Below are positions 8,710 through 17,258 of a DNA stretch of 64,000 nt, one piece after another (position 1 is the stretch's first letter; each line of letters starts with the position of its first letter). Both the position numbers and the translations under genes were made by a program. This DNA is from Tissierellales bacterium (GTDB taxonomy: Bacteria; Bacillota; Clostridia; Tissierellales; Tissierellaceae): assembly GCA_030146915.1 (NCBI GenBank), contig JASLAT010000023.1, positions 39,876 to 103,875 on the forward strand, read 5' to 3'. The notes below the pieces were generated by a model, which was not told where the DNA came from, did no database searches, and saw only the letters and a list, made by a program, of their open reading frames with translations.

Positions 8710-9621
8710 ATGAATTACGAAAATAGAAAAAATAATTATATTATATTAGCTGAAGAATTTCATTTATCAGGTGATAAATACAAGGCTTTAAAGAAGTATA
8801 AACAAGCTCTAAAATTTAGTAAAGATAAAGATAGTAAAATTTTAATACTTTTCAGAGTTGCACTTTTAAAGGATGAACTTTCTTATTATTACGATGCTGT
8901 AGAATATTATGATAAGATTTTAGAACTTGATAGTAATCAACCAGGTGCTTATTATGGGAAAGCAATAGCTTTTGAAGAGCTATTAAATTATGATGAGGCT
9001 ATATATAATTATAAAAAGGCTATAAAGTTGAATAATAAATATGACAGAGCATATTTTTATTTAGCTAATTTATATGATAAAATGGGAAACTTAGATAAAG
9101 CTATAGAATACTATTTAAAAGTTATAAATTTAGTTGATGATAATATAGCTTATAATAATATAGCTGGAATATTTGAAGAGTTGGGACTTATAAATACTTC
9201 TATGTATTTTGTAAATCAGTCTTTAAATATTGATGATTCATATTATAAGGCTTTATATAACAAAGGTGTCCTTTTATATAGTTTAAATAAACCCAAAAGT
9301 AGTATTTTATATTATAAGAAAGCTATGAGGGTTAATCCAAACTTTCTAAATATATATTTAAATCTTTCTGAAATATATTTAGATTTAGGAGATTATGTTG
9401 AGGCTATTGATATTACTAGCAAGGGTTTACAGTTGGAGAAAAATGAAGATTTATATTATAATAGGGCTTGCGCCTATACAGCTTTAAAGAACTATGACTT
9501 AGCTCTAGAAGATCTAAAGACTAGTATAGACTTAAATGAAGATATAAAAATCTATGCTAAATCAGATGTAGATTTACTGGAGTTAAAAAAGCTAGATGAG
9601 TTTGAAAAGATTATAAAATAA
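8710..9621 (+). CDS. TPR-repeat protein
   Basis: The 303-residue protein consists of about seven to eight tandem 34-residue tetratricopeptide repeats. They recur with the pattern A.YYGKAIAF.EL..YDEAI.NYKKAIKLN and A.YNKGVLLYSLNKPKSSILYYKKAMRVNP. There is no signal peptide or membrane segment, so it is predicted to be a cytoplasmic protein-protein interaction scaffold with no catalytic domain. A GTG at 8701 overlaps the GGAG itself; ATG 8710, eight bases after it, is preferred. It lies 15 bases ahead of the methionine aminopeptidase gene, so the two may be co-transcribed. The partner is unknown. Confidence 0.85.
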   Translation: MNYENRKNNYIILAEEFHLSGDKYKALKKYKQALKFSKDKDSKILILFRVALLKDELSYYYDAVEYYDKILELDSNQPGAYYGKAIAFEELLNYDEAIYNYKKAIKLNNKYDRAYFYLANLYDKMGNLDKAIEYYLKVINLVDDNIAYNNIAGIFEELGLINTSMYFVNQSLNIDDSYYKALYNKGVLLYSLNKPKSSILYYKKAMRVNPNFLNIYLNLSEIYLDLGDYVEAIDITSKGLQLEKNEDLYYNRACAYTALKNYDLALEDLKTSIDLNEDIKIYAKSDVDLLELKKLDEFEKIIK

Positions 9622-9636
9622 TAGAGGAGAGATTAT

Positions 9637-10386
9637 ATGGTAGTTATAAAAACTAAAGAAGAAATAGCTAAAATGAAAGAGGCTGGTAAATTATTAGCTA
9701 ATGTTCATAAAGAAATAGCTAAAATGATAAAACCAGGGGTTAGCACTTGGGAAATTGAAGAATTTGTAAGGGACTATTTAGATAAACATGGTGCAACTGC
9801 TGAACAAATTGGATACCATGGATATGAATATGCTACTTGTGCTTCTATAAATGATGAAATATGCCATGGTTTTCCAAGAAAAGAAAAGTTAAAAGAAGGA
9901 GATATAGTTACCATAGATATGGTAGTGAATTTAAATGGTTGGTTAGCCGACTCAGCTTGGAGCTATGCAGTAGGAAAAGTATCCGATGAGGCAAAAAAAC
10001 TTATGGAAGTTACTAAAAAAGCTTTATATTTAGGAATAGAACAAGCTAAAGTAGGAAATAGATTGGGAGATATCGGACATGCGATTCAATCGTATGTGGA
10101 ATCAGAAGGATTTTCCGTTGTTCGTGATTTTGTAGGACATGGAATTGGAAGGGATATGCATGAAGATCCTCAAGTATTACATTATGGAAATCCAGGAAGA
10201 GGTTTAAGATTATTAGAAGGTATGACCCTAACTATAGAACCTATGGTTAATACAGGAACTTATAAGTTAACCATAGATGATGATGGTTGGACTGCTAGAA
10301 CATTGGATGGTGGACTTTCTGCTCAGTATGAGCATACATTAGCAATAACGGAAGATGGGCCTATAATTTTGACAGAACAGGATTAG
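9637..10386 (+). CDS. map: methionine aminopeptidase, type I
   Basis: Removes the initiator methionine from nascent proteins. The 249-residue enzyme shows the metal ligands of type I MetAP: Asp in TIDMVV, Asp in LADSAW, His in GHGIGRDMHEDP, Glu in TIEPM and Glu in YEHTLAI. It has no N-terminal zinc-finger extension. It is not in the usual ribosomal-protein/adk operon context, so it may be a second, stand-alone MetAP comparable to YflG of Bacillus subtilis; this is inference from location. AGAGGAGA lies just upstream of ATG 9637. Confidence 0.93.
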   Translation: MVVIKTKEEIAKMKEAGKLLANVHKEIAKMIKPGVSTWEIEEFVRDYLDKHGATAEQIGYHGYEYATCASINDEICHGFPRKEKLKEGDIVTIDMVVNLNGWLADSAWSYAVGKVSDEAKKLMEVTKKALYLGIEQAKVGNRLGDIGHAIQSYVESEGFSVVRDFVGHGIGRDMHEDPQVLHYGNPGRGLRLLEGMTLTIEPMVNTGTYKLTIDDDGWTARTLDGGLSAQYEHTLAITEDGPIILTEQD

Positions 10387-10451
10387 TAGCATTTACTAAA
10401 AATATTTGATGTGGTACAATTTAAAGTTAATAATTGAATAGGAGGGAAGCT

Positions 10452-11099
10452 ATGAATAATTTGAAAAAATATACAGTTAAAGAAGAGATATTTAATAGTG
10501 TTACCCATGGTTTAGGAGTAGTATTTGGAATAGTAGTTTTAGGTGTTTTACTTTATGGGGCCATAAGAAAAAATGATGTTAAATCCATAGTAGGCTTTAG
10601 TATATATGGCGGATCATTAATACTTATGTATTTATTTTCAACCTTATATCATAGTATTCCTAAAAAAAGTATAAAAAAGATATTAAGAGTATTTGATCAT
10701 AGTGGTATCTTTATATTTATTGCTGGGACATTTACGCCTATAGCACTTTTAATTTTAAAAGGTAGGATGAGATTTTATAGCTTGTTATTTATGTGGGTAA
10801 TAGCTATAGTAGGTATTATTTTTAAATTAAGAACTTATAAAAATCTAGATAAGTATAAAATTTTATCTCTAGCATTGTATATAGGTATGGGATGGATAAC
10901 AGTATTTACTTTAAAAAGTATAATAAACAGAGTGGGTTTGAATTTTGTTATATATTTAGCCATTGGTGGTATAGTATATACAATAGGAACTATATTTTAT
11001 GCAAATAAGAAGATACCATACAATCATGGTATTTGGCATCTATTTGTTTTAGCCGGTACTATAATACATTTTGCTGGTATATATAAATATCTGGCTTAA
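10452..11099 (+). CDS. trhA: hemolysin III family membrane protein (TrhA/YqfA-like)
   Basis: Integral membrane protein of 215 residues with about seven hydrophobic helices. It shows the family hallmarks EEIFNSVTHGLG at the N terminus, LYHSIPKK after TM2, DHSGIFIFIAGTFTP in TM3 and a terminal HLFVLAGTIIHF. These conserved Asp/His/Ser residues relate it to PAQR-type hydrolases. Despite the name, a hemolytic role is not established; family members have been linked to membrane-energetics homeostasis. ATG 10452 follows GGAGGG with good spacing; an in-frame TTG at 10434 precedes the ribosome binding site and is rejected. The next gene starts 15 bases downstream. Confidence 0.9.
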   Translation: MNNLKKYTVKEEIFNSVTHGLGVVFGIVVLGVLLYGAIRKNDVKSIVGFSIYGGSLILMYLFSTLYHSIPKKSIKKILRVFDHSGIFIFIAGTFTPIALLILKGRMRFYSLLFMWVIAIVGIIFKLRTYKNLDKYKILSLALYIGMGWITVFTLKSIINRVGLNFVIYLAIGGIVYTIGTIFYANKKIPYNHGIWHLFVLAGTIIHFAGIYKYLA

Positions 11100-11114
11100 A
11101 AGGAGGAAAAATTA

Positions 11115-11570
11115 ATGAAATTAGCAGAAGCTTTAATAGAAAGATCAAACCTACAGAAAGAATTGGCTGTTTTACAATACAGAATAAATGAGAATGTTAG
11201 AGTTCAAGAGGGAGATATCCCAGCAGAAGATCCAAATGAACTTTCAAGAACATATATAGAAAAACAAGGACGATTAACTTATCTTATTCAAAAAATTAAT
11301 TATACTAATTCTAATACTAAGTTTGATGATGCTATGACTATTGCTGATGCTTTAGCCAAAAGAGATGGACTAGAAAGTATTAAAAGTCATTTAAGTCAAA
11401 TGGTGGAAGCAGCCAGTATAGCAAATGATAGGTTTACAAGAAGTGAGGTAAAATTCATAAGAACAATAGATATTCAAAGCTATCAGAAGAAGATAGATAA
11501 AATATCTAAAGATTGGAGAGAATTAGATACAAAAATACAGTCTTTAAACTGGACTGTAGATCTTAAATAA
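11115..11570 (+). CDS. DIP1984 family protein
   Basis: Cytoplasmic 151-residue helical protein. The start MKLAEALIERSNLQKELAVLQYRI, the motif VQEGDIPAEDPNEL and the final RELDTKIQSLNWTVDL match the DIP1984 family, sometimes labelled septicolysin in databases. Family members are 150-160 residues and predicted to form helical bundles. Molecular function is unknown and the toxin-like name is not supported by anything in the sequence. The AGGAGG is eight bases upstream of the ATG and the gene is 15 bases behind trhA, so the two are probably one operon. Confidence 0.75.
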   Translation: MKLAEALIERSNLQKELAVLQYRINENVRVQEGDIPAEDPNELSRTYIEKQGRLTYLIQKINYTNSNTKFDDAMTIADALAKRDGLESIKSHLSQMVEAASIANDRFTRSEVKFIRTIDIQSYQKKIDKISKDWRELDTKIQSLNWTVDLK

Positions 11571-11752
11571 TAAAGTAGGTAGTCTAGAAGAAAGCGAATA
11601 CAAAAAAATACTCAAGATTAGCCTTGGGACATGGCAATAGATAAAAGTTAGGTCCATAAAAGTTACATGAGTACAAATTAAAGTTATAAATTACTACCAA
11701 GTATTGATTCTTTTAGATGAGGGTGGGTTTGGGGAATACTTAAGGAGGAAGC
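11571..11752 (+). promoter_or_regulatory. candidate structured leader of the first MATE gene
   Basis: This 182-base gap holds several complementary segments. GGTAGT (11579) pairs with ACTACC (11693). TCTAGAAGAA (11583) pairs with TTCTTTTAGA (11708) over ten positions with one G-U. AAGTATT (11699) pairs with AATACTT (11735), ending just before the AGGAGG. A CTCAAG/CTTGGG hairpin lies near 11611-11627. The first two pairings are not nested and the third competes with the second, so the leader could switch between structures. A possible promoter TTACAT-16-TATAAA at 11663-11690 would shorten the leader. No known riboswitch consensus was recognised. Confidence 0.35.
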
Positions 11753-13099
11753 ATGAAAACGAGAACTAAAGACTTAACTAGAGGTGATATAACCTCTACT
11801 TTGATAAAGTTAGCAATACCTATAATGGCAACCTCTTTAGTTAATATGCTTTATAATTTAACTGACATGATGTGGCTAGGAAGGTATAGTACACAATCTG
11901 CGGCTGCTGCTGGAACAGCTGGATATTTTACATCTTTAGCAGCAGGTATTATACTAATAGTGCAAACTGGATCATCAATAGGAGTAGCACAATCTTTTGG
12001 AAAAAAAGATTATGAAGGTGTGGGAGAATATATATCAAATGGGTTAAAACTAAACTTATTATTAGCCCTTACATATTCTCTCATACTTTTTATATTTAGG
12101 GAACCGTTAGTAGATTTTTTTAAAATAGATAATTTAAGAGTGGTAGAAGAAACTCAAAGTTATCTAAAAATAATTAGTGTAGGATTATTATTTCAGTTTT
12201 TTAATCCTGTTTTTTCATCAATATTTAATGCGATGGGTAACAGTGTTACTCCTTTTAAAATCAATACGGTTGGCTTAGCACTAAACATAATATTGGACCC
12301 TATATTAATATTCGGTATAGGTCCCTTTAAAGAGTTAGGAATAGTTGGAGCAGGGCTTGCAACTTCTTTAGCACAGATTGTGGTTTTATTACTTTTTTTA
12401 TTAGAGCTAGTAAGACATAGGCAGCATTTTATGAATGTTAGTATAATAAAACCTTTTAATAAAAAGTACTTAAAGAAAATTTTATCTTTAGGATTACCAG
12501 GTTTTTTAGAAGCCACATTAAGAACATCTATAGGTATGATAATGTTAAAGATATTGGCAGTTTGGGGAGATAAAGCTATAGCTGTCCAATCAGTAGGTAT
12601 ACAGATTGAATCAATATCGTGGATGAGTGCCCAAGGATTTTCTAGTGCTCTTTCATCCTTTTCGGGTCAAAACTATGGTGTTAGGAATATAGAAAGAGTT
12701 AATGAAGGGTACAATAAGGGAATAAAAATTGTTGGTCTGCTTGGGCTTATAGTATCTTTTGTTTTTATATTTTTAGGAGAGTTTATTTTTAGTTTGTTTT
12801 TACCAGAAGATCCTTTAGCTATACAAATGGGTGGAAACTATCTTCGGATACTAGGTTTTTCTCAGACATTTATGTGTATTGAAATAGCAACTATGGGGTG
12901 CTTTAATGGGATATCAAGGCCTATTATTCCATCAGTTATAAGTGTAGGTATGAATGGACTACGAATTCCGATTTCAAAAATATTGTCTGCAACAGGTTTA
13001 GGCTTAGATGGAATATGGTGGGCTATTAGTGGAACAAGCATAATAAAAGGCCTTCTAACATATCCATTATGTAAGTATACTTTAAATAGGTTAGATTAA
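11753..13099 (+). CDS. MATE family efflux transporter (copy 1)
   Basis: Multidrug/toxic-compound extrusion carrier of 448 residues and 12 predicted transmembrane helices. It starts DLTRGDITSTLIKLAIPIMATSLVNMLYNLTDMMWLG, the MATE N-terminal signature. The matching motif in the second half includes VQSVGIQIESISWMSAQGFSSALSSFSGQNYG. MATE proteins exchange Na+ or H+ for cationic drugs or metabolites; the substrate here is unknown. It is followed by a close paralogue, with an intrinsic terminator in the 56-base gap. ATG 11753 has AGGAGG six bases upstream. Confidence 0.92.
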   Translation: MKTRTKDLTRGDITSTLIKLAIPIMATSLVNMLYNLTDMMWLGRYSTQSAAAAGTAGYFTSLAAGIILIVQTGSSIGVAQSFGKKDYEGVGEYISNGLKLNLLLALTYSLILFIFREPLVDFFKIDNLRVVEETQSYLKIISVGLLFQFFNPVFSSIFNAMGNSVTPFKINTVGLALNIILDPILIFGIGPFKELGIVGAGLATSLAQIVVLLLFLLELVRHRQHFMNVSIIKPFNKKYLKKILSLGLPGFLEATLRTSIGMIMLKILAVWGDKAIAVQSVGIQIESISWMSAQGFSSALSSFSGQNYGVRNIERVNEGYNKGIKIVGLLGLIVSFVFIFLGEFIFSLFLPEDPLAIQMGGNYLRILGFSQTFMCIEIATMGCFNGISRPIIPSVISVGMNGLRIPISKILSATGLGLDGIWWAISGTSIIKGLLTYPLCKYTLNRLD

Positions 13100-13126
13100 A
13101 AGTATTCTTCTTAGAAGAATACTTTT
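13098..13126 (+). terminator. intrinsic terminator between the MATE genes
   Basis: Perfect 13-base-pair stem AAAAGTATTCTTC/GAAGAATACTTTT starting inside the stop codon. It implies partly independent expression of the two paralogues. Confidence 0.8.
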
Positions 13127-13155
13127 ATAATGATTATTTTGGTAAGGAGGTATAT

Positions 13156-14505
13156 ATGGCTAGAAGAGGTAGAGATTTAACAAAAGGAAATATAACTAGT
13201 ACATTAATTAAATTAGCCCTGCCTACAATGGGTACTGGTTTAGTAAACATGCTATATAGTTTGACTGATATTATGTGGTTAGGATGGCATAGTACTAAGT
13301 CATTAGCGGCAGCAGGTGCAGCAGGGTTTTTCATATGGTTTGCTGCAGGCGTAATAATGATCTCTCAGGTAGGTGTTGGTATAGGAGTAGCGCAGTCTTA
13401 TGGGAAAAATGATAAGGAGGCACTAGCTTCTTATATTTCAAATGGACTGAAATTAAATTTGTTTTTAGCTTTAAGTTATTCTTTTTTAATGTTTACATTT
13501 AGACATAATTTAATAGGATTTTATGGTATGGAAGATCCAAGTGTAGTTCAACAAGCTATATGGTATATGGAAATTATAAGTATAGGCCTTATTTTTCAGT
13601 TTTTTAACCCAGTTATATCAGCTATATTTAACTCTACTGGAAATAGTTTAACACCTTTTATTATAAATACCATAGGATTAATTGCTAATATGATATTAGA
13701 CCCTCTTTTAATTTTTGGATATGGACCTTTTCCAGCTTTAGGAATTAAGGGAGCTGCTATTGCTACTACACTAGCTCAACTTACAGTACTATCGTGTTTT
13801 ATAGTACTTTCTTATAGGAGTCCTGAATTATTTGAAGGAGTAAAAATATTTAAAAAACCAGATATGACTTATGTTAAAAGAATTGTGAAACTAGGATTTC
13901 CAGGTTTTTTACAAAACTCTATGCATTCTGGTATAAGTATGGTTATTGCTAAAATACTAGCGGCATGGGGTGAAACAGCAATAGCAGTTCAATCTGTAGG
14001 TGCACAAATTGAATCTATATCTTGGATGACAGCCGAGGGATTTTCTGCCGCTTTAACAGCTTTTGTTGGACAAAATTATGGTGCTAGGAATATAGACAGG
14101 GTTCAGGAAGGATATAAAAAAGGAACTTTAATAGTATCAAGCATTGGTCTATTTGCTGCTATATTATTTATATTTTTTGGTGAATCAATATTTAGTCTTT
14201 TCGTTCCTAATGATCCAGAGGCTATATCACTAGGAAAAGATTATTTAAGAATTTTAGGCTATTCACAGGTATTTATATGTATGGAGATATCTTCAATGGG
14301 AGCATTTAATGGTATAGGGAGACCTGTTATCCCAGCAGTGATAGGTATGACTTTAAATGCTTTAAGGATACCAATATCATTATTTTTATCAAAAGGTCCA
14401 TTAGGATTAAATGGTATATGGTGGAGTATAGCAGGAACGAGTATAGTCAAGGGAAGTTTATCTACACCACTTTGTATATATAGTCTAAATAGGTTGGAAG
14501 AATAA
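13156..14505 (+). CDS. MATE family efflux transporter (copy 2)
   Basis: Close paralogue of the preceding gene, 449 residues and 12 helices. The same blocks recur: GNITSTLIKLALPTMGTGLVNMLYSLTDIMWLG, FQFFNPVISAIFNSTGNSLTPF, AIAVQSVGAQIESISWMTAEGF and GIWWSIAGTSIVKG. The pair clearly arose by tandem duplication and then diverged across the whole length, so they are likely to have different substrates or form a heteromeric unit; the latter is speculation. AAGGAGG lies upstream of ATG 13156. The mgtC-like gene starts 44 bases after the stop with no terminator between. Confidence 0.92.
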   Translation: MARRGRDLTKGNITSTLIKLALPTMGTGLVNMLYSLTDIMWLGWHSTKSLAAAGAAGFFIWFAAGVIMISQVGVGIGVAQSYGKNDKEALASYISNGLKLNLFLALSYSFLMFTFRHNLIGFYGMEDPSVVQQAIWYMEIISIGLIFQFFNPVISAIFNSTGNSLTPFIINTIGLIANMILDPLLIFGYGPFPALGIKGAAIATTLAQLTVLSCFIVLSYRSPELFEGVKIFKKPDMTYVKRIVKLGFPGFLQNSMHSGISMVIAKILAAWGETAIAVQSVGAQIESISWMTAEGFSAALTAFVGQNYGARNIDRVQEGYKKGTLIVSSIGLFAAILFIFFGESIFSLFVPNDPEAISLGKDYLRILGYSQVFICMEISSMGAFNGIGRPVIPAVIGMTLNALRIPISLFLSKGPLGLNGIWWSIAGTSIVKGSLSTPLCIYSLNRLEE

Positions 14506-14549
14506 CAAAAAAACTGTATAATAAAGTAGAAAGAAATGGTGGTGGATAT

Positions 14550-15230
14550 ATGCTAGGCATTGAAGAAATAATATTTAAACTTATATTGGCCTCTCTTTTA
14601 GGCAGTATCATAGGAATTGAAAGAGAGATCAATAAAAGACCTGCAGGATTAAGAACCCATGTTTTAGTAACTTTAGGAGCTACTCTAATAACAATAGTTT
14701 CTATATCAGGTGCAGTTAAAACTGGTTATGGTGACCCATATAGGTTAGCAGCACAGGTTGTAAGTGGTATAGGTTTTTTAGGTGCGGGAACAATTATGCA
14801 AAGAGAAGATGAAGTAGATGGCTTAACTACAGCAGCTAGTTTGTGGGTAACTGCAGGTATAGGTATGGGTATAGGAACAGGATATTACCTAGCCTCTGTT
14901 ACTACTGCCGTTATGGTGCTTATTGTTCTTATGAGTTTGGGAATATATGAAGATATAACCATATCTAGGAAATACAGTATTGTCAAATTACAGTTACTGA
15001 ATAATCCGGATATTATAGAGTCAGCTAGTAAATATTTAGAACAATGTAACATAAATATTAAGGGAGTTTTCTTTCCAGATGAGCAAAAAGCTCAAGATGA
15101 TTTTATAGATATTAGCTATAAGGTTAGTATTCCAAAAAGATGTGATAGAACCATACTTGTGGATGATTTAATGTCTTGTGCTGGAATAAGAAAAGTAGAA
15201 ATCTTAAGATATGGAGGAGAAAAACAGTGA
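14550..15230 (+). CDS. MgtC/SapB family membrane protein (copy 1)
   Basis: The 226-residue protein has four to five N-terminal transmembrane helices with the family signature GSIIGIEREINKRPAGLRTHVLVTLGA, then VSGIGFLGAGTIM and GLTTAASLWVTAGIGMGIG. A C-terminal cytoplasmic ACT-like domain spans about residues 145-226. MgtC-family proteins in pathogens support growth in low Mg2+ and inhibit the F-type ATPase; their role in free-living Firmicutes is not clear. The stop codon overlaps the GTG of the following cyclophilin gene (GTGA), so translation is coupled. Confidence 0.88.
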   Translation: MLGIEEIIFKLILASLLGSIIGIEREINKRPAGLRTHVLVTLGATLITIVSISGAVKTGYGDPYRLAAQVVSGIGFLGAGTIMQREDEVDGLTTAASLWVTAGIGMGIGTGYYLASVTTAVMVLIVLMSLGIYEDITISRKYSIVKLQLLNNPDIIESASKYLEQCNINIKGVFFPDEQKAQDDFIDISYKVSIPKRCDRTILVDDLMSCAGIRKVEILRYGGEKQ

Positions 15231-15976
15231 GAAAATATATATTCATAAGTATTTTGATAGCATCTTTAAGTACAACGCTAATGGGTTGTGAAAAGGAAGC
15301 TATAAGAGACGATGTTATTGATCAAAAAGAAGTTATTGAAGAAAATGTAGAAGAAAATGCAGAGGAAAATAATAAGGAGGAGTTAAAAATGAATCAATTA
15401 GAAATGCCAAAGCAAGGTGAAGAAGTAGCTGTATTGTCAACAAATATGGGAGATATAAAAATTAGACTTTTCCCAGAAGCTGCACCAAAAGCAGTTGAGA
15501 ATTTTGAAACACATATAAAAAATGGATATTATGATGGATTAACTTTTCATAGAGTTATGGATGGATTTATGATTCAAGGTGGTGATCCAACAGGTATAGG
15601 AATTGGTGGAGAAAGTATATGGGGTAAACCATTTGAGGATGAGTTCCATAAAGATTATAGAAATTTTAGAGGGGCTTTATCAATGGCTAACTCAGGACCT
15701 AATACAAATGGAAGTCAATTTTTTATAGTTCAAGCAAAAGAAATGCCAAATCAAGTATTAGAATTACTTGAAAGTGGATCTTTTTCTGAAGAGATAAAAG
15801 AAGCTTATAAATCTTTAGGAGGAACTCCATGGTTGGATGGTGGCCATACAGTTTTTGGTCAAGTTTATGATGGCATGGAAGTAGTTGATGCTATAGCAAA
15901 AGTTAAGACAGATGGAAATGATAAACCGTTAGAAGAGATAGTAATAAAAGAAGCTAAAATAGTGACGGTAGATTAA
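15227..15976 (+). CDS. cyclophilin-type peptidyl-prolyl isomerase lipoprotein
   Basis: The 249-residue protein has a lipoprotein signal peptide (MRKYIF...LMGC, lipobox cysteine about residue 21) and an acidic Glu/Asn-rich linker to about residue 58. A cyclophilin domain follows: ETHIKNGYYDGLTFHRVMDGFMIQGGDPTG, FRGALSMANSGPNTNGSQFFI, and WLDGGHTVFGQVYDGMEVVD. The catalytic Arg (FHRV), Phe and Gln (GSQFFI) and His of the cyclophilin site are present. It should act outside the membrane on exported proteins. The GTG start at 15227 overlaps the mgtC stop and has GGAGGAG seven bases upstream; an in-frame ATG at 15176 lies within mgtC and is rejected. Confidence 0.9.
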   Translation: MRKYIFISILIASLSTTLMGCEKEAIRDDVIDQKEVIEENVEENAEENNKEELKMNQLEMPKQGEEVAVLSTNMGDIKIRLFPEAAPKAVENFETHIKNGYYDGLTFHRVMDGFMIQGGDPTGIGIGGESIWGKPFEDEFHKDYRNFRGALSMANSGPNTNGSQFFIVQAKEMPNQVLELLESGSFSEEIKEAYKSLGGTPWLDGGHTVFGQVYDGMEVVDAIAKVKTDGNDKPLEEIVIKEAKIVTVD

Positions 15977-15989
15977 CAGGAGGATTGTG

Positions 15990-16559
15990 ATGCATCAATA
16001 TAAAGGTAGGTTAATTGTTCATACAGGCTCTATGTTTTCTGGAAAAACCTCAAGCTTAGAAAAAGATATTAGCAGATTTAAAATTGCAGGTTATAATACT
16101 TTAGCATTTAAACCTATTGTAGATAGTAGGTATTCTAAAACTGAAATTGTAACTCATAATAATACTTGTCTTCAAGCTATAGCAATTGAAGAAATTAAAG
16201 ATATTGTAGAATATTGTGAAGATAAAAAGCCAGATGTTATAGGAATAGATGAGGTTCAATTTTTAAAAGGAGAAATTAGCTCAATAATAGATGGTATTAT
16301 GCATTTTTTATCTAAGGGTATTACCATAGTTGTTGCTGGATTGGACATGGATTTTACAGGTAAACCCTTTGAAATTGTTAAGGAACTAATGCCTATATCT
16401 GACTACTTACATAAGCATCATGCTGTATGTGTATCTTGTGGAACAGATGCTTGGATCAGTCATAGAAAGAGCAATAAAGAAGAGAGAATAGTAATAGGAG
16501 CTGTAGAAGAGTATGAACCGCTTTGTAGAAAGTGTTTTTTAGAAACTAAATCTAAATAA
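15990..16559 (+). CDS. tdk: thymidine kinase
   Basis: Type II thymidine kinase (salvage; dT to dTMP), 189 residues. The P-loop is TGSMFSGKTSSL, the Walker B-like segment is IGIDEVQFL, the lasso-region DMDFTGKPF is present, and a structural zinc site is formed by CVSCGTDAW and CRKCF. All features of the bacterial TK1 type are present and the length is normal. A GTG at 15987 lies three bases from the AGGAGG; ATG 15990, six bases away, is preferred. It follows the cyclophilin gene by 13 bases, so it is within the mgtC operon. Confidence 0.95.
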   Translation: MHQYKGRLIVHTGSMFSGKTSSLEKDISRFKIAGYNTLAFKPIVDSRYSKTEIVTHNNTCLQAIAIEEIKDIVEYCEDKKPDVIGIDEVQFLKGEISSIIDGIMHFLSKGITIVVAGLDMDFTGKPFEIVKELMPISDYLHKHHAVCVSCGTDAWISHRKSNKEERIVIGAVEEYEPLCRKCFLETKSK

Positions 16560-16581
16560 AGCTGAAAGTATAGGTGGGAAA

Positions 16582-17241
16582 ATGATAAAAACAGAAGAGT
16601 TGATTTTTAGACTTTTTTTAGCCACTATAATTGGTGGAATTATAGGTGCGGAAAGAGAAACAACTAGACGACCAGCTGGGCTAAGAACTCATACTTTAGT
16701 AACTTTAGGATCAGCTCTATATATGTTACTCTCATTATATGGACATGATAAGGCTAAAGCTTTAGGGCTAAATACAGATCCACATAGAATTGCAGCTCAG
16801 GTTGTTAGTGGAATGGGTTTTTTAGGGGCTGGTACTATAATCAGAACTCAAGGAAAAGTATATGGGTTGACCACGGCAGCTAATTTATGGGTTTGTGCAG
16901 CAATAGGACTCTGTATAGGTGGTGGATATTACTTTATATCTATAATATCTGCTTTTATAGTATTAATCACTCTAGTTACTGTAACTAGTGATGAAACTAA
17001 AAGTTTTAAAGTAGAATATAAAAAGCTAATAATAACAAGTGAGGACCGTAATGGTTTGATGAAAGATATAGGTAAGAGCTTGGCAGATAATCATATAACT
17101 ATTCAAAAAGTAGGGCTACTAAAGAACCAAAATAATCTAGATATAAATATATTATTAAAATTACCATTTAATATGAATAGTGATATAATATTTTCTTCTA
17201 TTGAAAAAATAGATGGAGTAAAAACAGTAAGTATAGAATAA
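16582..17241 (+). CDS. MgtC/SapB family membrane protein (copy 2)
   Basis: Second MgtC-type protein of 219 residues. It has GGIIGAERETTRRPAGLRTHTLVTLGSALYM, VSGMGFLGAGTII and GLTTAANLWVCAAIGLCIGGGYY in the membrane part, and a divergent C-terminal ACT-like domain ending KIDGVKTVSIE. The membrane domain is clearly related to copy 1 (14550-15230) while the C-terminal domain is much less so, suggesting that the sensed ligand differs. It lies 22 bases after tdk and 17 bases before the Nudix gene, so the five genes from 14550 probably form one transcript. Confidence 0.88.
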   Translation: MIKTEELIFRLFLATIIGGIIGAERETTRRPAGLRTHTLVTLGSALYMLLSLYGHDKAKALGLNTDPHRIAAQVVSGMGFLGAGTIIRTQGKVYGLTTAANLWVCAAIGLCIGGGYYFISIISAFIVLITLVTVTSDETKSFKVEYKKLIITSEDRNGLMKDIGKSLADNHITIQKVGLLKNQNNLDINILLKLPFNMNSDIIFSSIEKIDGVKTVSIE

Positions 17242-17258
17242 AACGGAGGGAATACAAA

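Noticed and set aside
11115..11570. Septicolysin-like toxin
   Set aside because: The database label for DIP1984-family proteins is not supported by any signal peptide, membrane segment or toxin motif here.
11571..11752. T-box or purine riboswitch ahead of the MATE gene
   Set aside because: GGGTGGGTTTGGGG resembles part of a T-box at first glance, but the conserved TGGNACCGCG is absent and there is no T-tract terminator. Purine-aptamer core sequences are also missing.
13156..14505. Second MATE gene as an assembly duplication
   Set aside because: The copies differ throughout at protein and DNA level, so this is a real diverged paralogue. The same holds for the YjiH and MgtC pairs.
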